A stretch of DNA of 17,519 nt from an uncultured Oscillospiraceae bacterium (GCA_900546735.1 URDW01000026.1:1-17519); one strand, 5' to 3'. Positions 6,382-14,679 are shown, numbered from the stretch's first letter. Translations and numbers: made by a program. The notes: a model not told the origin generated them from the sequence alone.

Positions 6382-8472
6382 ATGGCTATCATAAAACAAG
6401 ACAACATTTATATTCTGGAAACCGCGCACACGCACTATGTGCTGGGTGTAGACGCCTACGGCTATAACCGCCATATCCATTGGGGCAAAAAGTGCAGCCC
6501 TGCGGATTATGAGGTCGTGCCGGTGGAGGATGAAAATTCCAACCACACAGCCTGCGACGAAATGCACCAGGAGTACACGGTGTTCGGCGGCACTATGTAC
6601 CGCCCGTCTGCGCTGAAAGTTACGTTTGCCGACGGATGCCGCGAGGTGGAGCCTGCGTTTGAACGCGGTGAAATAGACGGCGACACACTTCGCCTCTGTT
6701 TTAAAGACCGCATCTACCCGCTGCAGATCGTTTTGCACTACCGCGTTTATGCGCAGGACGATGTGATCATGCGCTTTGTTCAGCTGAAGAATACAGGCGA
6801 CCGGCCGATTCAGGTGCATGCGGCCGCCAGTGCGGAATTCACACTGCCGTCGCACGAGGCTTATCGCTTCTGCAACACAAACGGCGCATGGGGCGGGGAA
6901 AACCGCCGGGTCGACACGCGGCTGGATGGCGGCGAGCTGACTTTTGAAAGCCGCAAGGGCATTTCCGGCCACACGGTTTCGCCGTATTTTATTGCGCACC
7001 AGGGTGCCGCAGAAGAAAGCGGCGCTGTGTTCGGCGCTGCGCTGGCCTACAGCGGCAATTTTAAAGTGCAGGCTTCGCGCGACCTTTACGGCGTAACGCG
7101 TGTACTGCTTGGCATAAACGATTTTGATTTTCGGTATGATCTTTTGCCCGGCGCATGTTTCGATACGCCGCAGGTCTTTTTTGCCTATGCGCAGGGCTTT
7201 GGCGGATTTTCGCGTACCATGCACGGCTTCATGCTTCGCCACATTCTGCCAAAACGTTTCGCCGGGGAAACGCTGCCGGTGCTTTACAACTCCTGGGAGG
7301 CGACCGGCTTTGATGTCAGCAGTGCCGGCCAGGCCAAACTGGCCGAGATCGCAGCCGGCCTGGGGGTAGAGCTGTTTGTTATGGACGACGGCTGGTTCGG
7401 CGCACGCAACAGCGACCGCGCCGGCCTTGGCGATTGGTTTGTGAATCCACAAAAATTCCCGAACGGACTGGATGAGCTGATTGAAAAAGTCAATGCGCTC
7501 GGCATGGATTTCGGCATCTGGGTGGAGCCCGAAATGGTCAATAAAGACAGCGATTTGTTCCGTGCGCACCCGGACTGGACGTATCACTATGAGACCCGCC
7601 GCGCCGATGAACTGCGCAACCAGCTTGTGCTCAACATGACCCGTTCAGACGTGCAGGCATATGTGTTTGACTGCCTTGACCGGCTGCTGAGCGAGCACAA
7701 CATCCGCTATATCAAGTGGGACATGAACCGTCCATTTTCCCAAACGGGCGCCGAAAACCTGGCGTGCCCGCAGTCGCTGTGGTACCTGCACACGCAGGCT
7801 GTCTACAGCATTGTGGATCGCCTGCGTGCCAAGCACCCGGACGTACAGTTTGAAAGCTGCGCCTCGGGCGGCGGCCGCGACGACTGGGGCGCACTGATGC
7901 ATTTTGACGAGGTCTGGCCCAGCGACAATACCGACGCGGTGGACCGCCTGCAGATCCAGCAGGGCTATTCGCTGCTGAATCCGGCAAAAACGATGCGTGC
8001 CTGGGTCACCGACATTTCTCCGGTCGGCCGCCCGGTCAGCCTGGATTTCCGCTTTGTCGTGGCCATGCAGGGCGCTTTGAGCCTTGGCGGCAATCTTTTG
8101 GAATATGACAAGGCCATGCTGGAAACCTGCAAAAAGTACATTGCACTTTACAAACAGATCCGGCCGCTGGTGCAGTTTGGCGACCTTTACCGTTTGCGCG
8201 ACGCGCGCAGCGGCACCTCGTTTAACCAGTATGTAAGCGCAAATCGGCGCGAAAGCGCGGCGTTTCTAGCCGCGCCGTACTGCGGCTTTTACCGCAAGCA
8301 GGAGCCGCTTGTCTTTGCGGGGCTGGATGCCGAAACCGTGTACACGTTTGAACTGTTCGGGAAAGCGTATGAAAAAAGCGGTGCGTACCTGATGCATGCG
8401 GGCGTGCCGGTGCGGCTGCGCGGCGACTGCATCTGTGCCGTTATCCATCTTCGTGCTAAAGGCGATGCATGA
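6382..8472 (+). CDS. Alpha-galactosidase, glycoside hydrolase family 36
   Basis: A 696-residue cytoplasmic-type enzyme of normal length for bacterial GH36. It has an N-terminal beta-sandwich, a central TIM barrel and a C-terminal domain. Barrel motifs are clear: NSWEATGF, VMDDGWFG, LGDWFVNPQKFPNGL, FGIWVEPEMVN, and KWDMNR with nucleophile Asp447. Then come ESCASGGGRDDWG and WPSDNTDA with acid/base Asp515. It should remove terminal alpha-1,6-galactose from raffinose-type sugars, melibiose or galactomannan fragments. The start at 6382 is chosen because the promoter predicts transcription from about 6354, ruling out the in-frame ATG at 6301; the ribosome binding site (AAAGGA) is modest. The usual HVS-type motif late in the barrel reads AWVTDISPVGRPVSLDFR, a minor clade difference. 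No transporter or other alpha-galactoside gene is adjacent. Confidence 0.95.
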   Translation: MAIIKQDNIYILETAHTHYVLGVDAYGYNRHIHWGKKCSPADYEVVPVEDENSNHTACDEMHQEYTVFGGTMYRPSALKVTFADGCREVEPAFERGEIDGDTLRLCFKDRIYPLQIVLHYRVYAQDDVIMRFVQLKNTGDRPIQVHAAASAEFTLPSHEAYRFCNTNGAWGGENRRVDTRLDGGELTFESRKGISGHTVSPYFIAHQGAAEESGAVFGAALAYSGNFKVQASRDLYGVTRVLLGINDFDFRYDLLPGACFDTPQVFFAYAQGFGGFSRTMHGFMLRHILPKRFAGETLPVLYNSWEATGFDVSSAGQAKLAEIAAGLGVELFVMDDGWFGARNSDRAGLGDWFVNPQKFPNGLDELIEKVNALGMDFGIWVEPEMVNKDSDLFRAHPDWTYHYETRRADELRNQLVLNMTRSDVQAYVFDCLDRLLSEHNIRYIKWDMNRPFSQTGAENLACPQSLWYLHTQAVYSIVDRLRAKHPDVQFESCASGGGRDDWGALMHFDEVWPSDNTDAVDRLQIQQGYSLLNPAKTMRAWVTDISPVGRPVSLDFRFVVAMQGALSLGGNLLEYDKAMLETCKKYIALYKQIRPLVQFGDLYRLRDARSGTSFNQYVSANRRESAAFLAAPYCGFYRKQEPLVFAGLDAETVYTFELFGKAYEKSGAYLMHAGVPVRLRGDCICAVIHLRAKGDA

Positions 8473-8500
8473 CCGATATCTGGTAAGCTCAATAAGTAAC

Positions 8501-8534
8501 AAAAAAGACGGCGTTTGAAAACGCCGTCTTTTTT
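8501..8534. terminator. Bidirectional terminator between convergent genes
   Basis: A 16-base inverted repeat (8501-8516 with 8519-8534), with an A run on the left and a T run on the right, serves both the GH36 gene and the minus-strand TM2 gene. Confidence 0.93.
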
Positions 8535-8546
8535 ACAAAATGAAAA

Positions 8547-8981
8547 TCAAGAAAACTTGTTCGTAATGCTGTAGCCGTTGCCGTCGATTTGGTCTTTGGT
8601 CAAAATACGGATCATGTCCATGATAGACCACACCAGCGTAATGATTGGCCCTATAATGATGAGTGTTCCAAAAATCATCAGCAAAAGCTGTGTGGTGGCC
8701 TTGTCTTTATGGCCAAGATAAAAGTTATGCACGCCGAAACAGCCGAGCACCAGCGCCAGCAGCGCCGCAACATAGCGGTTGCGCGGCACATAGTCCTGCG
8801 GGTAGTTGGACGGGTCGGCCGGTGTGTAGTGGTAGACCTCTTCCGTGTAAAACTGCTGCTGGGGCGGTTCATAGTAGGTCGTGTTCTGGTTTTCTGCCTG
8901 TGCAGACTGGGTGTTCGCTGTTTTGGTGCAGCTACAGATTTCGCCTTCTTTCAGCGGTCTGCCGCAGTTGGTGCAGTACAT
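8547..8981 (-). CDS. Zinc-ribbon TM2-domain membrane protein
   Basis: A 144-residue protein. The N-terminus is a short treble-clef-like zinc ribbon: Cys3 and Cys6 in MYCTNCGRPL, then Cys16 and Cys18 in EICSC. A Gln/Tyr/Pro-rich linker (about 20-65) leads to a TM2 domain (about 67-130) with the signature GCFGVHNFYLG between two membrane helices and a charged end (MDMIRILTKD). Function of TM2 proteins is largely unknown; zinc-ribbon/TM2 fusions are common in Firmicutes. The start at 8981 is fixed by GAGGTG 5 bases upstream and by zinc-ribbon position 1; a longer reading begins within the promoter's transcript start region and lacks a ribosome binding site. It is monocistronic. Confidence 0.9.
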   Translation of the reverse strand: MYCTNCGRPLKEGEICSCTKTANTQSAQAENQNTTYYEPPQQQFYTEEVYHYTPADPSNYPQDYVPRNRYVAALLALVLGCFGVHNFYLGHKDKATTQLLLMIFGTLIIIGPIITLVWSIMDMIRILTKDQIDGNGYSITNKFS

Positions 8982-9008
8982 TTTCTCACCTCGATCTTTC
9001 GTAACACA

Positions 9009-9037
9009 ACTATATACCAATGTCAAAAGCTTGTCAA
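9009..9037 (-). promoter_or_regulatory. Promoter of the TM2 gene
   Basis: Minus-strand TTGACA (9037-9032), 17 bases, TATAGT (9014-9009). A second TTGACA sits inside the spacer. Confidence 0.85.
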
Positions 9038-9056
9038 TAAAGGAAAATGAGTATTT

Positions 9057-9070
9057 ACAAAGCGTTTAAA
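9057..9070. promoter_or_regulatory. Possible catabolite-responsive (cre) element
   Basis: The minus strand reads TTTAAACGCTTTGT, agreeing at all but two positions with the CcpA box TGWAARCGYTWNCW. It lies between the TM2 promoter and the hexuronate operon, about 100 bases upstream of the latter's -35. The position is unusual for direct repression of the operon, so this is tentative. Confidence 0.3.
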
Positions 9071-9172
9071 TTCCGGTCAAATTCTGTATGAAAGTTTTAA
9101 TTCTATTTCAAAAGAAAGGCGGATCTTTCCATTTTTTCAGCTGAACTTTGCGCGCTTTTGTTGTCTATCTTC

Positions 9173-9201
9173 TTGCATTCACAGAGCAATCGTTATATAA
9201 T
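9173..9201 (+). promoter_or_regulatory. Promoter of the uxaC-kdgK-kdgA operon
   Basis: TTGCAT (9173-9178), 17 bases, TATAAT (9196-9201). The predicted start near 9208 gives a leader of about 29 bases. A consensus -10 with a weak -35 would suit activated or repressed control, but no clear operator is visible. Confidence 0.65.
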
Positions 9202-9236
9202 AATTCTGTAAAATTTCCAGGGTGAGGAGCGAAAAA

Positions 9237-10661
9237 ATGCAAAATTTTATGGATGCGGATTTTCTTTTGGACACACCGTGCGCAAAAAAGCTGTTTCATG
9301 ATGTGGCGGAGCATATGCCCATCTGTGATTATCACTGCCATCTGAGTCCGAAAGAGATCTACGAAAACCGTCCTCCGGCCGATATTTCAGAACTTTGGCT
9401 GTCGGGCGACCATTACAAATGGCGCGCCATGCGCAGCTGCGGCATCAGCGAAGATTACTGCACGGGCAGCAAAAGCGGCCGTGAAAAGTTTGAAAAATTT
9501 GCCTACACGCTGCAGTATGCCATCGGCAACCCGCTTTACCACTGGGCGCACCTGGAGCTGAAAAAATATTTCGGCGTCGACACGCCTTTGAACGCGCAGA
9601 CGGCCGACGAGGTCTATGATCGAGCCAATGCGGCGATCGCTTCCGGTGATTTTCGGCCGCGCACGCTGATTCAAAAGTCGAATGTCAAGGTCATCTGCAC
9701 AACGGACGACCCGGTCGATTCGCTGGAATACCACCGCCTTTTGCAGGAACTGCCCGATTTTGACTGCCGCGTGCTGCCCACATTCCGGCCTGACAAGGCG
9801 CTCGGCGTGCAGCAGAGCGGTTTTGCATCGTATGCCGCGCAGCTCGGCGCGGTCTGCGGCTTTGAGATCAAAACGACCGACGACATGATCCAGGCGCTGC
9901 TTTTGCGCATCGATCATTTTCACAGCCTCGGCTGCCGGCTTTCTGACCACGCGTTTGACTGCCCGCCTTATGCCGAGCCGCTGGAAAGCGCGGCGGACGA
10001 ACGCGCCCACACCGACATCGTGCTGCAAAAAGCACTGCGCGGCGAAAGGGTGACGGATGCCGAGGCGGACCGTTACCGCCTGGCGGTTATGCAGGCCATT
10101 GGTGCACGTTACCACCAGCTTGGCTGGACAATGGCCATCCATATCGGCGCCATGCGCAACAACAACAGCCGTATGTTTGCGCGTCTTGGGCCGGACACCG
10201 GCTTTGACTCGATCGGCGACCGTGAGATCGCCTATTCGCTTTCGCGTTTTCTCGACTCTCTCGACAAAAACGGCAACCTGCCGAAAACGATCCTATTCAA
10301 TCTGAATGCGAAGGACAACGATGTGCTGGCGACCATGCTTGGCAATTTCCAGGGCACCGAGGCCGAAAGCAAGATCCAGTACGGCCCGGCCTGGTGGTTC
10401 CTCGACACGATCGACGGTATGACTGCGCAGCTTAAAACGCTTGGCAACCTCGGCATTTTGGGCAAATTTGTCGGCATGGAAACAGATTCGCGCTCGTTCA
10501 CTTCCTATGCGCGCCACGATTATTTCCGCCGCATTCTCTGCCGCGTCATCGGCCGCTGGGTCGAGGACGGCTGGTTTGAAAACAACGAGCCGCTGCTTGA
10601 GGAGATCGTGTGCGGCATCTGTTTTGACAATGCAATGCGCTATTTTCAGTTTGAAAAGTAA
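9237..10661 (+). CDS. uxaC: Uronate (glucuronate/galacturonate) isomerase
   Basis: A 474-residue enzyme, the normal length for UxaC, of the amidohydrolase-like fold. It converts D-glucuronate to D-fructuronate and D-galacturonate to D-tagaturonate in the cytoplasm. Visible landmarks are the metal-binding HxH (His33, His35) in CDYHCHLSPKEIYENRPP, ICTTDDPVDSLEYH (about 153-166), the HIGAMRNNN loop (302-310) and TDSRSFTSYARHDYFRR (416-432) near the C-terminus. The start is the ATG at 9237 with AGGAG 7 bases upstream; a GTG five codons earlier overlaps the ribosome binding site and is rejected. It is first gene of a three-gene operon. The later steps (fructuronate/tagaturonate reductase, mannonate/altronate dehydratase) are not in the window and must be elsewhere. 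Confidence 0.96.
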   Translation: MQNFMDADFLLDTPCAKKLFHDVAEHMPICDYHCHLSPKEIYENRPPADISELWLSGDHYKWRAMRSCGISEDYCTGSKSGREKFEKFAYTLQYAIGNPLYHWAHLELKKYFGVDTPLNAQTADEVYDRANAAIASGDFRPRTLIQKSNVKVICTTDDPVDSLEYHRLLQELPDFDCRVLPTFRPDKALGVQQSGFASYAAQLGAVCGFEIKTTDDMIQALLLRIDHFHSLGCRLSDHAFDCPPYAEPLESAADERAHTDIVLQKALRGERVTDAEADRYRLAVMQAIGARYHQLGWTMAIHIGAMRNNNSRMFARLGPDTGFDSIGDREIAYSLSRFLDSLDKNGNLPKTILFNLNAKDNDVLATMLGNFQGTEAESKIQYGPAWWFLDTIDGMTAQLKTLGNLGILGKFVGMETDSRSFTSYARHDYFRRILCRVIGRWVEDGWFENNEPLLEEIVCGICFDNAMRYFQFEK

Positions 10662-10679
10662 GCGAAAGGAGTTATAAAA

Positions 10680-11777
10680 ATGGACCTTCAACTGAAGTCT
10701 AAAGAAGAATGTATGTACGACGAAGTCTCGCTCGGCGAGATCATGCTGCGGCTTGACCCGGGCGAGGGGCGCATTAAAAATGCGCGCTCTTTCCGCGCCT
10801 GGGAGGGCGGCGGCGAATACAACGTGGCACGCGGCCTGCGCCGCTGCTTCGGCATGAAGACCGGCGTGGTCACCGCTTTTGCCGATAATGAGATCGGCCG
10901 TCTGCTGGAGGATTTTGTGCTCCAGGGCGGGGTAGATACGTCGCTTATTAAATGGATGCCGTTTGACGGCATCGGCCGCACGGTGCGTAACGGCATCAAC
11001 TTCACCGAACGCGGGTTTGGCATCCGCGGCGCGGTCGGCGCATCGGACCGCGGCAACACGGCTGCTTCGCAGCTGAAGCCCGGCGACATCGACTGGGACG
11101 ATCTTTTCGGTAAAAAAGGCGTGCGCTGGCTGCATACCGGCGGCATTTACGCTGCACTGTCGGAAAGCGCGGCCGAAGTCGTGATCGAGGCGGTCAAGGC
11201 TGCCAAAAAGTACGGCACCGTCGTGTCTTACGACCTGAACTACCGCCCCTCTCTGTGGAAAGGCATCGGCGGCCAGGCCAAAGCGCAGGAGGTCAATAAG
11301 GAGATCGCCAAGTACATTGACGTTATGATCGGCAATGAAGAGGACTTTACGGCGGCGCTTGGTTTTGAGGTCGAGGGCAACGACGCAGAACTGAAAAGCC
11401 TGAACATGGACGGTTACTATAAGATGATCGAAAAGGTGACCCAGGCGTACCCGAACTTCAAGGTCATTGCCACCACGCTGCGCACGGTCAAAACGGCCAC
11501 CGTTAATGACTGGAAAGCCATCTGCTGGGCCGACGGCAAAATCTATTCTTCCATTGAATTCCCGGGTCTGGAGATTCTGGATCGTGTCGGCGGCGGCGAC
11601 AGTTTTGCTTCCGGCCTGATCTATGGCCTGATGACGTTCGGTGATGCGCAGACCGCGCTCAACTACGGCGTGGCGCACGGCGCGCTTGCCATGACCACCC
11701 CGGGCGACACGTCTATGGCGTCGCTCAAAGAAGTAGAGTCCAAAGTGCACGGCGGTTCCGCCCGCGTGCAGCGCTGA
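10680..11777 (+). CDS. kdgK: 2-keto-3-deoxygluconate kinase, PfkB family
   Basis: A 365-residue ribokinase/PfkB-fold sugar kinase that phosphorylates KDG to KDPG with ATP. The N-terminal substrate region carries GEIMLRLDPGEGR and the di-glycine motif WEGGGEYNVARGL. The C-terminal signature DRVGGGDSFASGL holds the catalytic base Asp307 and anion hole. The usual DTxGAGD motif is altered to DRVGGGD, which I have seen in KdgK-like proteins of Clostridia. The KDG assignment rests chiefly on its place between uxaC and the KDPG aldolase gene. AAAGGAG is 8 bases before the ATG, and the gap to uxaC is 18 bases, so translation is probably coupled through one transcript. Confidence 0.92.
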   Translation: MDLQLKSKEECMYDEVSLGEIMLRLDPGEGRIKNARSFRAWEGGGEYNVARGLRRCFGMKTGVVTAFADNEIGRLLEDFVLQGGVDTSLIKWMPFDGIGRTVRNGINFTERGFGIRGAVGASDRGNTAASQLKPGDIDWDDLFGKKGVRWLHTGGIYAALSESAAEVVIEAVKAAKKYGTVVSYDLNYRPSLWKGIGGQAKAQEVNKEIAKYIDVMIGNEEDFTAALGFEVEGNDAELKSLNMDGYYKMIEKVTQAYPNFKVIATTLRTVKTATVNDWKAICWADGKIYSSIEFPGLEILDRVGGGDSFASGLIYGLMTFGDAQTALNYGVAHGALAMTTPGDTSMASLKEVESKVHGGSARVQR

Positions 11778-11792
11778 GAAAGGAAGAGAACC

Positions 11793-12449
11793 ATGTCGAA
11801 TAAAATTGAAACGCTTTATAAGATTCAGGAGTGCGGCATCGTGGCCGTTGTGCGCGCCACTTCGCTGGAGCAGGCCGCCAAAATCACCGACGCCTGTATT
11901 GCCGGCGGCGTGGCGGCCATTGAGCTGACCTTTACCGTACCGCATGCCGACAAGCTGATCGAGGCTATGCGTGAAAAGTATACAAACGGCGAGATCATCA
12001 TCGGCGCCGGCACCGTGCTTGACGCGGCGACGGCCCGTATCGCCATTCTGGCCGGTGCGGAGTACATCGTTTCGCCGTATTTTGACCCCGAGACGGTGCG
12101 CTGCTGCAACCGTTACGGCGTGCCCTCCATGCCCGGTATTTACACGGCCACCGAGGCGGTACAGGCCATGGAGTGCGGCGCAGACGTGCTCAAGGTTTTC
12201 CCGGGCGATATTGCCACCCCGGCCTTTATCAAAGACATCCACGGCCCGCTGCCGAACGCGGTGATGATGCCCTCTGGCGGTGTGAATGTGGACAACGTGA
12301 AAGACTGGATCAAAGCCGGCGCCGTCGCTGTCGGCGCAGGTTCTTCGCTGATCGCGGGCGCCAAGACCGGCGATTATGAAAAGATCACCGAAACCGGCAA
12401 ACTGTTTGTGCAGCGCATCAAAGAAGCGCGTGAAGAGATGAAAAAATAA
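11793..12449 (+). CDS. kdgA: KDPG/KHG aldolase
   Basis: A 218-residue class I aldolase of the Eda family (TIM barrel, trimeric in known members). It cleaves 2-keto-3-deoxy-6-phosphogluconate to pyruvate and glyceraldehyde 3-phosphate. Catalytic features are visible: Glu44 in AIELTFTVP, Arg21 in VVRAT, the Schiff-base Lys134 in DVLKVFPG, and the phosphate-binding PSGGVN and AVGAGSSL loops. The ribosome binding site AAGGAAGAG precedes the ATG and the gap to kdgK is 15 bases. It ends the hexuronate operon; a strong terminator follows. The gene may equally be called eda; the context is uronate use rather than the Entner-Doudoroff route from gluconate. Confidence 0.96.
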   Translation: MSNKIETLYKIQECGIVAVVRATSLEQAAKITDACIAGGVAAIELTFTVPHADKLIEAMREKYTNGEIIIGAGTVLDAATARIAILAGAEYIVSPYFDPETVRCCNRYGVPSMPGIYTATEAVQAMECGADVLKVFPGDIATPAFIKDIHGPLPNAVMMPSGGVNVDNVKDWIKAGAVAVGAGSSLIAGAKTGDYEKITETGKLFVQRIKEAREEMKK

Positions 12450-12484
12450 GCATCCGAGCAGTTTCTCAGGATACTGAACGGTAA

Positions 12485-12520
12485 AAAAGACGACCCCGAT
12501 CTACGGCGGGGTCGTCTTTT
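12485..12520. terminator. Bidirectional terminator after kdgA
   Basis: A 14-base stem (12485-12498 with 12507-12520) closes an 8-base loop, with A run left and T run right. It ends the plus-strand operon and the convergent phosphoesterase gene. Confidence 0.93.
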
Positions 12521-12528
12521 GGTATTTT

Positions 12529-13206
12529 TCAGCGCAGGGGAATGATGTTTTGGAAAACGGCCGTCATCTTGCGTGAGATGGGCACGTCAATGTGCAGCGA
12601 GCCGAAGTACCAGTGCACATAGTCCACGTCTTTCATCAGCTCCTGCAGGTAGTTGTTGAGCATGTTGATGTGCACCGGGCCGTTGGTGTGGTTGCGCAAA
12701 AAGTCTTTGGCAATGGCCGGCGCTTCGTAGGTGATGACGTAGTTGACCTTGTATTCGGCGTCGCGCAGGTTGCGCCCGCCGTTTAACAGCTCTTCGCCGG
12801 TCGGTGTCTCGTGCTTCCACCAGCTGCGCCCTTCCAGGCGCATGTCAATGTCGTCGCTCTCGCCGCCGCCCATCACAAAAAAGGTTTTGCCGTCAAATTC
12901 AAAAATCTCGCCGCGCATCAGGTGGTAGATGTTGTCGGCGATTTTGTGTGTGTCGCCGCCTTTGTAGCGGTAGGGCTTGTAGCTGTCTAAAATGTCGAAA
13001 TTTTCGTGTGCACCGTCTGCAAAACAGATGGTGTATTTCAGCTTTTTCAGCTTTTCCAGGTTCTTTTTTTCCTGCTCATCGTCCGGGTTCCAGATAAAGC
13101 CAAAGTCGCCGCAGACGAGCAGCGTGTCCTTTTCGGTCAGGCGGCGCAGTACCGGGTTTTTAAAAAACGAGATGTCTCCGTGGATATCTCCGGTTATGTA
13201 TACCAT
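12529..13206 (-). CDS. Calcineurin-like metallophosphoesterase, degenerate metal site
   Basis: A 225-residue, soluble protein of full length for the small Firmicutes phosphoesterase group whose usual blocks are GDxHG, CGDFGG, DGNHENFD, ISHxAP and FFGHYHxD. Here the blocks read ITGDIHGD (Asp7, His9), CGDFGF (Asp34), ADGAHENFD (Ala66 for Asn; His67 kept), VITYEAP (Tyr160 for His) and YFGSLHID (Ser203 for His; His205 kept). Thus the ligands of metal site 1, the bridging Asp and the catalytic His are kept, while the three ligands specific to site 2 are all replaced. It may use one metal or be a non-catalytic binder; the substrate is unknown. Start: ATG at 13206 with GGAG 8 bases upstream; GDIHG at residue 6 fits the family. 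It is monocistronic, convergent with the kdg operon. Confidence 0.9.
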   Translation of the reverse strand: MVYITGDIHGDISFFKNPVLRRLTEKDTLLVCGDFGFIWNPDDEQEKKNLEKLKKLKYTICFADGAHENFDILDSYKPYRYKGGDTHKIADNIYHLMRGEIFEFDGKTFFVMGGGESDDIDMRLEGRSWWKHETPTGEELLNGGRNLRDAEYKVNYVITYEAPAIAKDFLRNHTNGPVHINMLNNYLQELMKDVDYVHWYFGSLHIDVPISRKMTAVFQNIIPLR

Positions 13207-13287
13207 TTGCTCAGCTCCGTTTTGGCAATTTTGTAAAATTCATAATTTGCCACTTTTTTTTACGTCTTAAACATGTTAAACTGTTTT

Positions 13288-13298
13288 TATAATATAAT
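13288..13298 (+). promoter_or_regulatory. Likely -10 region for the carboxypeptidase gene
   Basis: TATAATATAAT offers two overlapping -10 hexamers (13288-13293 and 13293-13298), with no good -35 upstream. Transcription from about 13300-13305 would leave only 16-21 bases before the ATG at 13321. Confidence 0.4.
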
Positions 13299-13317
13299 CA
13301 TTTGTTGCGGGTGTCAA
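13289..13317 (-). promoter_or_regulatory. Promoter of the phosphoesterase gene
   Basis: Minus-strand TTGACA (13317-13312), 17 bases, TATTAT (13294-13289). The predicted leader is about 75 bases. The -35 lies within 4 bases of the opposite gene's start codon, so the divergent promoters overlap. Confidence 0.75.
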
Positions 13318-13320
13318 GTC

Positions 13321-14661
13321 ATGCGAAAAAAAGTTTTATCGCTTTTTACATTTATATTGGTGCTTCTGCTTGCGGCTGCGCCGTGCAGCACGGCGTTTGC
13401 GGCCGAATATCAGCCTACGGAAAAAATTTATGCCGAAAATTATATGCTCGTCAGCCTGGACGACCCCAGTTACCCGGTCATCTGCGCAAAAAATGCCGAT
13501 GATAAGGTCTATCCGGCTTCTCTTACCAAAATCGTTACGGCCATGGTCGTGCTCGACAATGTGGAAAATCTGGATTCCGAAACCACCGTTTCACAGACGG
13601 CGTTTAATTCCATTTTGGGCACCGGCGCGCAGACGGCCAATCTGCAGGTCGGCGACCATCTTTCGGTGCGGCAGCTGCTGTACCTGACCATGGTGCAGTC
13701 GGCGTGCGATGCGTGCCAGGTGCTGGCCGAGTATGTGGCCGGCGGCTTTGATGAATTTGTGGCCATGATGAACGAATGGGCGGCGGCGGCCGGCTGTACG
13801 AATACGCATTTCACAAATGCCAGTGGTCTGCACGACGAAAACCATTACACAACGGTAAATGACCTGCGCCTGATCACACTGAAAGCGCTGGAAAACAAAA
13901 CGTTCAAAAAAATTGCCGAAACAAAAACATACACATATGCCGGGCAGACGTTTTACCACTCCAACCAAATGCTGCATGCCTCGTATTTGTCTTATTATTA
14001 CGAATATGCCAAAGGGATTAAAACGGGTTCTACTTCAGAAGCCGGCTACTGTGTGATCACAACAGCTTCCAAAGACGGTTACAATTACCTGGCGATCGTC
14101 TGCAACAGTCCGCGTATCGATTATAATAACGACGGCTATATAGAAAAGTGCTCGTTTATCGATGCGGCCACGCTGTTCAAATGGGCTTTTTCAAGCCTCA
14201 GCTATAAAACCGTGATCAAGCAGGGCGATTTCGTCTGTGACGTGCCGGTCAAAAACGGCAAGGGCGTGGACACGCTGCAGCTTGTTGCCAAAGAAAATAA
14301 GTCGGCCACCGTGCTGGCCAGCCTGGACCCGTCCATGGTGATGATCCGGCCTACGGACGCCACGGTAAGCGAGGCAGTGGCGCCGGTGCAGCAGGGCGAT
14401 GTGCTCGGCGCGGCCGAGATCATTTACGGCGACCAGGTCGTAGCCACGGTCGATTTGGTCGCGGCGCAGACGGTGGAGGTCTCGCGCCTGCTGCAAATCG
14501 TCAACGGCCTGCGCGACCTGCTTTCAAACCCCATCGCCATCGTTGTGCTGGTCGTGATCATTCTGGCGGTCATCGGCCTTGTGGTCTACACCGTGCTTTA
14601 CAACATGCGCAAGCGAAAAACAAATGCGCTGCGGCGCAGTTATCGTGACGAGGAAGAATAA
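13321..14661 (+). CDS. D-alanyl-D-alanine carboxypeptidase (peptidase S11)
   Basis: A 446-residue low-molecular-weight penicillin-binding protein that trims the terminal D-Ala from peptidoglycan stem peptides outside the membrane. It has a signal peptide (about 1-28, MRKK then a hydrophobic core ending AFA-AEY), SxxK as Ser67-LT-Lys70 in PASLTK, and KTG at 234-236. A C-terminal membrane helix (about 404-427) is followed by a basic and then acidic tail. The SxN motif expected near 127-129 reads Ser-Ala-Cys, with Cys129 in place of Asn. The real helix anchor differs from the amphipathic anchor of the Bacillus DacA type. The start is set at 13321 by the signal peptide and the promoter; the ribosome binding site (GCGGGTG) is weak. 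An in-frame ATG at 13273 precedes the likely transcription start. Confidence 0.93.
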   Translation: MRKKVLSLFTFILVLLLAAAPCSTAFAAEYQPTEKIYAENYMLVSLDDPSYPVICAKNADDKVYPASLTKIVTAMVVLDNVENLDSETTVSQTAFNSILGTGAQTANLQVGDHLSVRQLLYLTMVQSACDACQVLAEYVAGGFDEFVAMMNEWAAAAGCTNTHFTNASGLHDENHYTTVNDLRLITLKALENKTFKKIAETKTYTYAGQTFYHSNQMLHASYLSYYYEYAKGIKTGSTSEAGYCVITTASKDGYNYLAIVCNSPRIDYNNDGYIEKCSFIDAATLFKWAFSSLSYKTVIKQGDFVCDVPVKNGKGVDTLQLVAKENKSATVLASLDPSMVMIRPTDATVSEAVAPVQQGDVLGAAEIIYGDQVVATVDLVAAQTVEVSRLLQIVNGLRDLLSNPIAIVVLVVIILAVIGLVVYTVLYNMRKRKTNALRRSYRDEEE

Positions 14662-14679
14662 GGAATTGTCAACGGAAAA

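Noticed and set aside
6376..7587. Antisense open frame of 403 codons opposite the GH36 gene
   Set aside because: It lies wholly under a well-supported GH36 enzyme and shows no motif of its own.
9112..9143. Small GAAAG/CTTTC hairpin followed by T residues, as a terminator
   Set aside because: The stem is only about 5 base pairs and A/T-rich, and no gene ends just before it on the plus strand.
10293..12242. Antisense open frame of 649 codons opposite uxaC, kdgK and kdgA
   Set aside because: The plus strand carries three clear enzyme genes with ribosome binding sites. The antisense frame has no family signature, is Arg/His/Ala-rich and reflects G+C-rich third positions.
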